Of a stretch of 64,000 nt of DNA, positions 57,011 to 64,000 are shown piece after piece. The position numbers and the translations under genes are program-made. How positions within the stretch are numbered: position 1 is the stretch's first letter; every line of letters starts with the position of its first letter. The notes under the pieces are model-generated. The model saw only the letters and a list, made by a program, of their open reading frames with translations, ran no database searches and was not told the DNA's origin. This stretch comes from Bog-375 sp049698695 (GTDB lineage: Bacteria; Acidobacteriota; Terriglobia; Bryobacterales; Bryobacteraceae), in contig JBAVYH010000121.1 of the NCBI GenBank assembly GCA_049698695.1, positions 14,637 through 78,636 of the forward strand, written 5' to 3'.

Positions 57011-57089
57011 GATCGGGGTTCTTATGCGGAGTATACTGAAAATTGGCTCGGATAGAGACGGGTGAGCCGAAGGGAACAGGAGGAACACG

Positions 57090-57395
57090 ATGGATAAGAA
57101 CGGACTCTCGGCATTCTTGTTGGGCCTGGGAATTGGGGTCGGCATCGGCATGCTGTTCGCTCCCAAGTCCGGGCAGGAAACGCGCGAGTTTCTTCGCAAT
57201 AAGGCGAACGAAGGCAGCGATCTTCTGAAGCAGCGCAGCTCGGACTTGAAGCAGACCGCAGCTGAGTGGGTGGACAAAAGTAAAGAGGCGCTGAACCGCC
57301 AGAAGGACAATCTGGCCGACGCTGTGGAAGCGGGCCGGCAGGCCTATCGCGAAGCGCGCGGGCCGCAGGCGCCCAGCGAGGGGACCGCTTCGTAA
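57090..57395 (+). CDS. YtxH domain protein
   Basis: 101 residues. One membrane helix (FLLGLGIGVGIGMLFAPKSG) ends in the YtxH motif FAPKSGQETREFL, followed by a helical, charged part (SSDLKQTAAEWVDKSKEALNRQK). YtxH proteins are small membrane proteins often linked to stress. AGGAGG precedes the ATG by 7 bases. The next gene starts 27 bases later, and both have membrane plus coiled-coil layout, so they probably form one unit. Confidence 0.85.
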   Translation: MDKNGLSAFLLGLGIGVGIGMLFAPKSGQETREFLRNKANEGSDLLKQRSSDLKQTAAEWVDKSKEALNRQKDNLADAVEAGRQAYREARGPQAPSEGTAS

Positions 57396-57422
57396 GCCGG
57401 GCGGCGGGACGGAAGTGACGGC

Positions 57423-58118
57423 ATGACCGACGAGATTTTTCGCTGGATCGTAACCGCGGGCGTGGCGCTGGTCGCAATTGCAGTCGTGCTGCAGGCAGTG
57501 GCGGCCATCGCGATTTCCCGCGGCCTGCGCGGCGTGCATGAAAAAATCGCCGGGTTCGTGGCCGGCGCCGCACCCGCCATTGCGCGGCTGGAGCCGATGA
57601 TCGAGCGCGCCACCGTCTTGATCGACACTGCCACACCGCAGATTGAGAGTGCCGGCGAAACGATTCAGAAAGCCGGCCCGGCGCTGGAGAGAGCGCGCAT
57701 CACGCTGGACAAAGCCGGCGCCGCCATCGACCGCATCGGACCGCTGATCGACCAGGCCAAAACGGTGCTGTCCAACGCCAACCTGGCGATTGAGGAGAAC
57801 CGCCCGAAGGTGGCGGAAATCACCGATCAGGCGGCTAAGATTGTACGCACCAGCCGTGAACAAGTGGATCGGCTCGGTGGACTGCTGGAGGATGCCGGCG
57901 ATCGCGCCCGCGCGCGGTTGGCGCAGATCGACGAAACCGTCACCGAGACGGTCGAGCAGGTGGGCGAAGTGGGCAGCGCGGTGAAGCGCGCGGTAATGCG
58001 CCCGGTGCACGAAGCCAACAGCATGGCGGCTGGAATTTCAGCCGCTGTTTCCGCCTTGGTGAAAGGCCGCAAGTATCCCCCCGACATGGCGACCCAAGAC
58101 GAGGAGATGTTCATCTGA
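57423..58118 (+). CDS. Membrane-anchored coiled-coil protein, DUF948-like
   Basis: 231 residues. A single N-terminal helix (WIVTAGVALVAIAVVLQAVAAIAI) precedes a long helical region with heptad-like repeats (ARLEPMIERATVLIDTATPQIESAGETIQKAGPALERARITLDKAG in pieces, and ITDQAAKIVRTSREQVDRLG). This layout is like DUF948/methyl-accepting linker proteins. The product may be a scaffold at the inner membrane. It follows the YtxH gene in the same direction. No catalytic motif is seen. Confidence 0.75.
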   Translation: MTDEIFRWIVTAGVALVAIAVVLQAVAAIAISRGLRGVHEKIAGFVAGAAPAIARLEPMIERATVLIDTATPQIESAGETIQKAGPALERARITLDKAGAAIDRIGPLIDQAKTVLSNANLAIEENRPKVAEITDQAAKIVRTSREQVDRLGGLLEDAGDRARARLAQIDETVTETVEQVGEVGSAVKRAVMRPVHEANSMAAGISAAVSALVKGRKYPPDMATQDEEMFI

Positions 58119-58195
58119 GGGCGCTCAAGGTGCCTCACCTGGCGTGATTGTCCTGCGCCGCGGGCACGAGCCAGGATTGTCTAACTTCTTTGGTC

Positions 58196-58601
58196 CTAGC
58201 CTATCAATAGCGCTACGGCGAAACCAGCAAGGACCAGTTTGACCATCCACCCTAAAGCATGAGCGACAGCAAATTGCAGGAGTTAGTTTCATGAAGAGGG
58301 AGTTCGCAATCGTCAAAGGCAAAGGTCCAATCACCCAGATCGCCAGAGCCAATTTGAGAGTCGTGCTGTATGAGGAGAGGTGCAAGCGGGCGCAAACCAA
58401 GACAAGCACAGAGCAGGTCAGAAAGGGAAGCAGACTGGCCCAGATGATGGCGTTTGTTTCTCCCTGGCCTCCCCGGTATCGCCAGATTTCGGGATGCTTG
58501 TCGTAGCGCTTGTAAAGCCAGTCGCCCATGAACAGCCAATCCGTCATAGACGACGCGATTCCTGACGCCAAAACCGCCAGCGCAATGCGAGTCCAAGGCA
58601 T
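58196..58601 (-). pseudogene. Frameshifted small membrane protein
   Basis: The frame from ATG 58601 encodes MPWTRIALAVLASGIASSMTDWLFMG and three further hydrophobic stretches up to SLFMKLTPAI. It then continues into an unlikely Cys/Arg/Ser-rich end. Moving one base forward near 58270-58278 restores FAVAHALGWMVKLVLAGFAVALLIG, a normal last helix with a stop at 58196-58198. One extra base there therefore explains the break. It resembles small 4-TM proteins of the DUF1761 kind. It may be a real pseudogene or a sequencing error. Confidence 0.6.
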
Positions 58602-58734
58602 ACCGCTCGACAAACTCTAACACAAAAAGACGAAGCAAACTCCGCGGCCTTTTAGAAAGGCTCGAGGATTTTCCCGGCTGAATGCTGCAAGAATCGCCGC
58701 CGGATGTCGCTGTTCCTTTATGGAGGCGAAACAT

Positions 58735-59277
58735 ATGCGGTTTCCGACAATTCTTTTGGCTCTCACGGGCGCCCTGGTTCTGGCGGGATGCGACAGCCCA
58801 TCCTTGATCTCACTGGATCCGGCGGTGACCGATCAAGAGGCCGTGTTTGACCCGACCCTGCTGGGAACGTGGCAGGCCGGTCAGGAAGGCGATCTCTGCA
58901 TCTTCCAGCGGAACGGGAGTGGCAACGCCTACACCGTCACCTACGTGAGCGACGGCAGTTCGCGAAAATTCGACGCCCGGCTGTTCCAAGCCGGTCAAGC
59001 CTCGCTTCTGGATCTGTCTCCGCATGATTCCGACGACTTCCAGATTCCGGGTCACACTCTGATCCGGATCTGGGCCACGAGCGGAAGCCTGCGCTGGACC
59101 TACCTCGATTCTGAGTGGCTCCGGCAGCAGGCCGTGCAAGAGCTGCCGAACCGACCTGGCGACAACAACAAAATGCTGCTCACGGCGGCTGCCGCGCCGC
59201 TGCGCGCCTTTCTGGCCAAGTACGCGGCGGACGACAAAGCTCACGGAGATATTGAGGACTGGCAGCGGCTGCAGTAG
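58735..59277 (+). CDS. Hypothetical lipoprotein
   Basis: 180 residues. The lipobox is LVLAGCDS (Cys 20), after the signal MRFPTILLALTGALVLAGC. GGAGG lies before the ATG at 58735. The mature part includes DPTLLGTWQAGQEGDLCIFQRNG and YVSDGSSRKFDARLFQAGQASLLDL, an LGTW...-type beta motif seen in lipocalin-like secreted proteins. It would be anchored to a membrane facing the periplasm. No enzymatic motif is visible. Confidence 0.75.
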   Translation: MRFPTILLALTGALVLAGCDSPSLISLDPAVTDQEAVFDPTLLGTWQAGQEGDLCIFQRNGSGNAYTVTYVSDGSSRKFDARLFQAGQASLLDLSPHDSDDFQIPGHTLIRIWATSGSLRWTYLDSEWLRQQAVQELPNRPGDNNKMLLTAAAAPLRAFLAKYAADDKAHGDIEDWQRLQ

Positions 59278-59435
59278 GCTGGTGGCGCGGGCACTCGGGC
59301 TCTCGGTGCAGCGAGCGCCCGCAGAAACGCGAAGACAGTCGCATTCGCGCCGACGCCTGGGGTTCCTGCATTTTCGTAAGAGCTGCGGTAGCGGCGGCAG
59401 GAATGTCGCCGGTTCTTGGCGTGCCGCCCGTGCCG

Positions 59436-59453
59436 GGCAGGATTCATCCTGCC
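59436..59453 (+). repeat. REP-like palindrome GGCAGGATTCATCCTGCC
   Basis: A variant arm of the REP family, followed by a second stem (CGGCAGGAATGCCG). Outer GTGCCGC/GCGGCAC segments near 59421 and 59475 can close a larger cruciform. It lies in the 301-bp gap upstream of the ECF sigma gene. Confidence 0.6.
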
Positions 59454-59578
59454 AAACGTCGGCAGGAATGCCGGCGCGGCACACAGGATTGCGTGCGCCG
59501 CGCGGACGCTTTCTCGTATCATGAACCTGATGCGAGCCGTCAACCGCCCTGGCTGGTCGCTGACGGCTGGCCGCGGCG

Positions 59579-60172
59579 ATGGATGCTAACACCTCGACGT
59601 TCACCTTACTCGAAAAGGCGAAGGCCGGCGACGAGAGGGCCCTCTCGCAGGTATTCGAACAATATCGCCGCCGCCTCGCGGTGCTGGTGCACTTTAAGCT
59701 CAGCCCGCATGCCCGCGAGCGATCAGAAGTGGACGACGTGGTGCAGGAGACGTGCCTCCGGGCTTTCCGCGACGTGAACCGCTTCACCTATCAGACGCCG
59801 GGAAGTTTTCTGCGCTGGCTTTCCTCGATCGCCGATCACGTGATCGTCGACCGGGTGCGATACCAGAATCGCGACTGCCGCGCGGGGGAAGAGGTGCCGT
59901 TCCGCAGCGAAAGCAACCCGCTCGGCCCCGAGCCCGCCGATACGAAGACGCCAAGCCGGTTGCTAGGACAGCAAGAGGCGGTGGATCGGCTGCTGGGACG
60001 GCTGAGCGAACTGCCCGAAGACTACCGGCAGGCCATCCTGCTGGCAAAGATCGAGGGCCTCTCGACAGCCGAAATGGCGGAGCGTTTGGGCAAGTCTCGC
60101 GAGCAGGTGGCGCTTCTCGTCTACCGGGCTGTGAAGCGCTTCCGCGGGCTGTGCGAGGGCGGTGAGGCGTGA
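59579..60172 (+). CDS. ECF-type RNA polymerase sigma factor
   Basis: 197 residues with sigma regions 2 (LEKAKAGDERALSQVFEQYRRRL, VDDVVQETCLRAFRDV, FLRWLSSIADHVIVDRVR) and 4 (LSELPEDYRQAILLAKIEGLSTAEMAERLGKSREQVALLVYRAVKRF). No anti-sigma gene with a ZAS or RseA motif is next to it. Instead its stop overlaps the start of a Ser/Thr kinase gene (TGATG), as in the ECF families controlled by kinases. It may be activated by phosphorylation. Target promoters are unknown. Confidence 0.92.
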   Translation: MDANTSTFTLLEKAKAGDERALSQVFEQYRRRLAVLVHFKLSPHARERSEVDDVVQETCLRAFRDVNRFTYQTPGSFLRWLSSIADHVIVDRVRYQNRDCRAGEEVPFRSESNPLGPEPADTKTPSRLLGQQEAVDRLLGRLSELPEDYRQAILLAKIEGLSTAEMAERLGKSREQVALLVYRAVKRFRGLCEGGEA

Positions 60173-62448
60173 TGGACGACGAGCGCGAGCTACGGCTGGC
60201 CGAATCGTTCGCAGAGATTCTGGATGGCCGGACGCGTGATCAAGACGTTCCCGAGCTGGCGGGCGAACTGGCGACGCTGGCCGAGATCGATCGCGTGCTC
60301 GATCCGGCGGCTCTCCCGGAGCGGCTGTCCGGTCACAAGATCGTCGCCGAAATCGGCTCCGGCGGGATGGGCCGCGTGCTGCTGGCGATCGACGACGCGC
60401 TGGGCCGCAAGGTGGCCATCAAGACACTCGCCCCTCGCTACGCGGACAACCCCTCGCTACACGCGCGGTTCATGGCGGAAGCACGCGCCATGGCACGCCT
60501 GTCGCATCCCAACATCGTGCGCATTTACAACCTGGGCCCCGCCGAAGAACCGCCGCATTTCGTGATGGAGTTCCTGGAGGGAGCGCCGCTGACGAAGGCT
60601 GCCGCGCGCCTGACGTTCGAGCAAAAAGCGGAGCTGATGCACAAGGTGGTGCTGGCGGTCGAATTCCTCCACCAGGGAGGGATGCTGCACCGGGATCTGA
60701 AGCCGGCCAACATCCTGGTGGGCGCCGACCTGGAGCCGAAGCTCCTCGATTTCGGACTGGCGCTCGATCTCGGCATGCATGAACGGCTATCGAGAATCGG
60801 CGAGACGGCCGGCACGCCCGAGTACTTTTCTCCGGAACAGGCGGGCGGTGCAGAGCGGCTCGACCCGCGCAGCGACGTTTTTTCCCTCGGCGCGGTTCTT
60901 TACGAGCTGCTGACGGGCGCGCCGCCGTTTCGCGGCGAGACCATGTCTGAGCTGCTGCGCCGCATTCGCGAAGAAGAACCGGCGCTGCCCCGCCGCCAGG
61001 CCCCGGCGATCCCCAAGGGCCTCCAGGACATCTGCTTGCGGGCCTTGGAAAAGAACCCGTCGCACCGCTATGGTTCGGCGCGCGAGATGGCCGACGACTT
61101 GCGCCGCTATCTCGCCGGTGAAGCGGTGCTCGCCGAGCCGGTGGCCTACACGCGACTGATTGCCGATAAGGTCGGCGAACATCTGCGCGACCTGGAAACC
61201 TGGCGGCGCGACCAGGTGGTCTCGGACTCCGAGTATGAAGGCATCCGCAAACGGTACGACCGCCTGCTGGAGCGCGAGGATGCTTGGATAATGGAAGCGC
61301 GCCGCCTCACCCTGCCGCAGGTGAGCCTTTATCTGGGCGCATGGATTCTGGCGGTGGGTACCGCCCTGCTGACGTTTTTCAAGTACTCGGCGATGGCCGG
61401 AGCGCCGGCGGTGTTGGTGGCTTGGGCGGCGGCGGCGCCAATGGCGTGGATCGGCATACGCACTTGGAAGCGCGGATACCATCGCGTCGCGATCGCATAC
61501 CTGCTGGCCTTCTGCGTGGTGCTGCCTGTATCCATGCTGGTCACCATGGAGGAAGCCCGCATCTTCGACGCGCTCACCCGCGGGAGCGCGAACCTGGAAC
61601 TCTTTCACCGCCTGGGCGTCGACAAACAGGCCACCAACGCGCAGTTGTGGTGGGCGCTCGCGGCCGGGCTGCCCGTCTGCTGGTGGCTGCGGCGTTTCAC
61701 GCGCGCGCCGGTCTTCTCGCTGATGTTCTCCTCCATCGGCGCGCTACTGTGCCTGGCCACGTTGCTGCGCATGGGCATGCTGGACTGGCTGGACAACGAC
61801 CCCGGCCGCTTCTACTTCCACCTGATTCCCTGCGCCGCGCTCTTCATGGCTGCCGGGTTCGGCCTGGAACGGCTCGGCCGCCCGGACGACTCGCGCTATT
61901 TCTATCCTTTCGCGGTTGCGTTCACCTGGGCTGCGCTGAGCGGTGTGGCCACCTTCCACGAACCCTACGCCAAATGGCTGCAAGCCACCGCGCCATGGAC
62001 GCGCGGCCAAATCGAGTACCTGTTCATCGCCAACGCCGCAATCTATTTCGTGCTCGACCGAATTTGCGAGCGGCTCCCGTCGCCGCAAGTTCACGTGGTG
62101 GGCCGCGCCTTCCGCTTCGTCATTCCCGGGCATGTGATGACGTCGCTGTTCCTGCTGGGCCTCAACGCCAATTCGCACATCGAGCAACGCGTATTCGACT
62201 GGCTGCTGCCGGCGGTGGCGTGCGTGTTCGTGTTCGCCAGCATCCCGCGCCAGATGAAGAACTTCTTCGCCTCCGGCCTGCTGTTCTTCGCGATTGGCGT
62301 GTTCCGGCTGCAACAAAACGTGTTCCCGGACCGCGCAGGCTGGCCGATTCTGTTGCTGGCGTGCGGCCTGGCCCTGATGGTGGCCGCGGCGAACTACGCG
62401 CCGCTGAAGGTCAGCCTGGCAAGGATGATGAAGCGCGTGGGGCGCTGA
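60172..62448 (+). CDS. Hanks-type Ser/Thr protein kinase with multi-TM C-terminal region
   Basis: 758 residues. The kinase domain is canonical: Gly loop IGSGGMGRV (62-67), Lys 84 (VAIKTL), HRDLKPAN (173-180), DFG (193-195), GTPEYFSPEQ and DPRSDVFSLGAVLYE. A linker with YRRYDRLLERED follows. The last ~350 residues hold about ten membrane helices (LGAWILAVGTALLTFF, APAVLVAWAAAAPMAWIG and others) with no named domain. The ATG at 60172 overlaps the stop of the sigma gene by one base (TGATG). It probably senses a membrane signal and phosphorylates the sigma factor, which is an inference from gene order. Confidence 0.92.
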   Translation: MDDERELRLAESFAEILDGRTRDQDVPELAGELATLAEIDRVLDPAALPERLSGHKIVAEIGSGGMGRVLLAIDDALGRKVAIKTLAPRYADNPSLHARFMAEARAMARLSHPNIVRIYNLGPAEEPPHFVMEFLEGAPLTKAAARLTFEQKAELMHKVVLAVEFLHQGGMLHRDLKPANILVGADLEPKLLDFGLALDLGMHERLSRIGETAGTPEYFSPEQAGGAERLDPRSDVFSLGAVLYELLTGAPPFRGETMSELLRRIREEEPALPRRQAPAIPKGLQDICLRALEKNPSHRYGSAREMADDLRRYLAGEAVLAEPVAYTRLIADKVGEHLRDLETWRRDQVVSDSEYEGIRKRYDRLLEREDAWIMEARRLTLPQVSLYLGAWILAVGTALLTFFKYSAMAGAPAVLVAWAAAAPMAWIGIRTWKRGYHRVAIAYLLAFCVVLPVSMLVTMEEARIFDALTRGSANLELFHRLGVDKQATNAQLWWALAAGLPVCWWLRRFTRAPVFSLMFSSIGALLCLATLLRMGMLDWLDNDPGRFYFHLIPCAALFMAAGFGLERLGRPDDSRYFYPFAVAFTWAALSGVATFHEPYAKWLQATAPWTRGQIEYLFIANAAIYFVLDRICERLPSPQVHVVGRAFRFVIPGHVMTSLFLLGLNANSHIEQRVFDWLLPAVACVFVFASIPRQMKNFFASGLLFFAIGVFRLQQNVFPDRAGWPILLLACGLALMVAAANYAPLKVSLARMMKRVGR

Positions 62449-62453
62449 AACTC

Positions 62454-62879
62454 TCAGAACAGGTTGACGTCGAGACCTGCGATGAAGTGAATGCCGGGAA
62501 TGACGAGGTCGCGCAGTTCGCGGTCGTTGGTGAGGAAGAGATCAACCCCGGCGTGCCCGGCACTCGCAAGATGGATGGCATCGGCGGGCGTCACGCGAGA
62601 GCTTCCGCGAATCTGGCCATAGCGCTCCGCAGTTTCCGCGGCAAAGGGGATGAGTTCAACTTCGAACGACTCGAACAACTGGCGGATCTTGAGCGCTTCG
62701 TCGGCCTGGCCGCGACGGTAGGATCCCACCAGAATCTCACCCAACGTGAACGCGCTCGTCAGGAGCTTGTCGTTCCGCTGCCGCATTTTGCCGTAAATCT
62801 CCTCCACTCGATCCGCATACTGCGGATTGTTTTCGAACCAGTACACGAACAACATCGTGTCCCAGTAGATCCGGCTCAA
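62454..62879 (-). CDS. PIN-domain ribonuclease toxin (VapC-like)
   Basis: 141 residues. The PIN acidic residues are present: Asp 7 (IYWDTMLFVYWFE), Glu 48 (TLGEILVG), Asp 100 (TPADAIHLASA) and Asp 119 (TNDRELRDL). VapC toxins cleave RNA such as tRNAfMet. It overlaps the upstream gene by four bases (ATGA), as toxin-antitoxin pairs do. The partner, however, is not a recognised VapB. Activity is expected from the intact active site. Confidence 0.85.
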   Translation of the reverse strand: MSRIYWDTMLFVYWFENNPQYADRVEEIYGKMRQRNDKLLTSAFTLGEILVGSYRRGQADEALKIRQLFESFEVELIPFAAETAERYGQIRGSSRVTPADAIHLASAGHAGVDLFLTNDRELRDLVIPGIHFIAGLDVNLF

Positions 62880-63286
62880 CGGTCTTCCTCACGACGATAA
62901 AAACTCTCTCGTTCTCCGTGGATGAACTTCTCCCCGCCGCCGAGCTTCGCAAAGGTATCCTTGGCGATGCCGCGAAGGCTCAGGAAGAGCGATTCCTTGT
63001 TCGGAGTTGGAGATCCAGAAGCTTGCAGCCTGTAGGTAAAGGTCGCTGTCGTACCGAGGCCGGAAGGGGGTCCTTCAAACTTCTCGAGCACGAGTTGGTT
63101 CTCGTTGAGGAACTTCCGGGACCGCAGCACTTGGCAGACGTTCGGGACGCGGTTTCTCAGGCCTAGTTCTTTGTGGATGTCGCCAGCCACGATGCGAACA
63201 ACGGTCACACCCTTGGCGCGGGCTGTGTCGAGGTGGTGCTGTTTGAGATATTGGCGGATACGGTCCGCATCTTTCAAACTTTCCAT
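62876..63286 (-). CDS. Partner of PIN toxin, probable antitoxin of unrecognised type
   Basis: 136 residues, not an AbrB, RHH or Phd-type antitoxin. MESLKDADRIRQYLKQHHLDTARAKG, then DIHKELGLRNRVPNVCQVLRSRKF and PPSGLGTTATFTYRL, suggest a winged-helix-like DNA-binding part followed by a beta-rich tail, and I recall similar sequences beside PIN genes. The ATG at 63284-63286 is chosen because a promoter and repeats lie immediately upstream. It overlaps vapC by ATGA. It likely binds the tandem repeats at 63293-63310 and neutralises the toxin, but this is inferred from position. Confidence 0.6.
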   Translation of the reverse strand: MESLKDADRIRQYLKQHHLDTARAKGVTVVRIVAGDIHKELGLRNRVPNVCQVLRSRKFLNENQLVLEKFEGPPSGLGTTATFTYRLQASGSPTPNKESLFLSLRGIAKDTFAKLGGGEKFIHGERESFYRREEDR

Positions 63287-63292
63287 AAAACA

Positions 63293-63321
63293 AGCATAAC
63301 ATAGCATAACAGGACTTACAA
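63293..63321 (-). promoter_or_regulatory. Promoter and tandem operator repeats of the PIN toxin unit
   Basis: On the minus strand TTGTAA (63316-63321) and TATGCT (63293-63298) are 17 bp apart. GTTATGCT occurs twice, 10 bp apart (63293-63300 and 63303-63310), overlapping the -10 box. This is the expected site for autorepression by the antitoxin. Confidence 0.5.
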
Positions 63322-63374
63322 GAAGGGTATGGCTTGGGCTTGATCATGCCAACAAGTGCATTGTTTGCTGGGTA

Positions 63375-64000
63375 TTACGACCCGTGTCCCGGTTGCACCC
63401 GCTTCACCCACGCCACCACCAGCCGCAGCTCTTCGTAGGTGACATCCGGCGGCAATGTGTCCTTCAAGGTTTTGAGCCGATCGGCACCGAGGCGGCGAAT
63501 GGCCTCGGCGATCTCGTTGTGGCGGGCTTCTCCTCCCACCCAGTCCATACGGTATTCCACGCGGCCTTCGGCGACTAATCCCACCACTACTTCCACGACG
63601 GTGGATAGGCGGCGCCCTCGAATGCGGGCAATCTCTTCGAGCGATTTGCCTTCGGCGAGCAGGGCAGTGGTTTCTTCGGCCGGAGAAGCCTGGCGTTCCT
63701 GGCGCTCGGCGCGGGCGCCGTTGCGGAAGGCTTCGAGCGCGGCGAAGATTTCGCTGCCATACATCTCGGCCTTGCGCTCGCCGAAACCGAACACGCCCAG
63801 CAGCTCGCGCAGGTTCGAGGGGCGCTTCCGGCAAAGGTCTTCGAGCGAGGTGTCAGTGAGTACGACGAAAGCCGACACGCCTGCGCGCTGCGCGGTGCGG
63901 AGACGCCACTGCTTGAGAAAGTCGACGAGCGCCCGTTCGGCGGCCAGTTCGGCAGGCGCCATGGGCGCGGCGGCAGCGCGCGCGGGCGGCGCTTCGCGGC
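63375..64000 (-). CDS. recQ: ATP-dependent DNA helicase RecQ, C-terminal part (partial at window edge)
   Basis: The frame stays open to position 64000, so only the C-terminus (about 208 residues) is seen. It holds the HRDC domain (ERALVDFLKQWRLRTAQRAGVSAFVVLTD, LRELLGVFGFGERKAEMYGSEI in part) and a helix-turn-helix tail (TTALLAEGKSLEEIARIRGRRLSTVVEVVVGLV in part) as in HTH_40-type RecQ ends. RecQ unwinds recombination intermediates. The Ala/Pro/Arg-rich stretch at the window edge is a linker. The helicase core must lie beyond the window; identification as RecQ rests on HRDC plus HTH order. Confidence 0.75.
   Translation of the reverse strand, partial: REAPPARAAAAPMAPAELAAERALVDFLKQWRLRTAQRAGVSAFVVLTDTSLEDLCRKRPSNLRELLGVFGFGERKAEMYGSEIFAALEAFRNGARAERQERQASPAEETTALLAEGKSLEEIARIRGRRLSTVVEVVVGLVAEGRVEYRMDWVGGEARHNEIAEAIRRLGADRLKTLKDTLPPDVTYEELRLVVAWVKRVQPGHGS

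Noticed and set aside
1..64000. CRISPR array or rRNA operon
   Set aside because: No evenly spaced direct repeats with spacers and no rRNA sequence were found on either strand.

Overview
The window is a high-GC bacterial chromosome segment, most likely from an Acidobacteriota of the Bryobacterales/Solibacter group. The lineage markers are a C-terminal domain typical of Solibacter secreted proteins (gene at 32200-34401), a VWFA-related protein of the acidobacterial type (29490-30593), a CadC-like winged-helix/TPR regulator (5728-7572), an ECF sigma/Ser-Thr kinase pair (59579-62448) and the futalosine menaquinone gene mqnE next to a UbiA prenyltransferase. No phage, plasmid or CRISPR locus is visible. 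Most genes are ordinary chromosomal ones with dispersed REP-like palindromes between them.

Layout. 1-9.2 kb: the end of a methyltransferase, a GT21-type glycosyltransferase facing two overlapping 4-TM DMT proteins, tsaD, a B12-binding radical SAM enzyme, a winged-helix/TPR regulator divergent from a small secreted protein, and a second secreted protein. 9.2-15.1 kb: mqnE-ubiA, a PP2C phosphatase, two overlapping genes for Ig-like secreted or anchored proteins, and a Crp/Fnr regulator. 15.5-26 kb: an 868-residue beta-propeller/phosphoesterase fusion and a four-gene TolC-adaptor-RND-propeller operon whose last three genes overlap or nearly touch. 26-29.2 kb: a FAH-family gene, lemA-nucleotidyltransferase-TPM, and tRNA-Gln. 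29.5-34.4 kb: a VWA protein, metY with a structured leader, and a secreted glycosidase-like protein. 34.5-37.3 kb: pyrR-pyrB-pyrC. 37.3-37.8 kb: REP palindromes and a small RAYT-derived element with terminal inverted repeats. 37.8-45.4 kb: a TrmB-like regulator, a NarL response regulator, several secreted proteins, and a GT9 glycosyltransferase with an ICMT-like methyltransferase. 45.6-54.2 kb: MATE-xerC, DinB, hemQ, lepB, ymdB-GGDEF, secG and tRNA-Leu. 54.3-64 kb: a pseudokinase-TonB fusion, hslR, recX, YtxH and DUF948-like envelope proteins, a frameshifted membrane gene, a lipoprotein, the ECF sigma/kinase pair, a PIN toxin with an unusual partner, and the C-terminus of recQ.

How it fits together. 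Several short units are coherent: menaquinone (mqnE-ubiA), pyrimidine synthesis (pyrRBC), efflux (TolC-MFP-RND), protein export (lepB, secG) and phosphorylation signalling (PP2C, canonical kinase with ECF sigma, pseudokinase-TonB). The parts most worth a second look are the pseudokinase-TonB fusion, the metY leader with a closing 7-bp stem directly at the predicted transcript start, the 11-bp-period direct repeats at the winged-helix regulator, the RAYT-derived mobile element and REP family, the PIN-toxin partner, and the kinase-coupled sigma factor.
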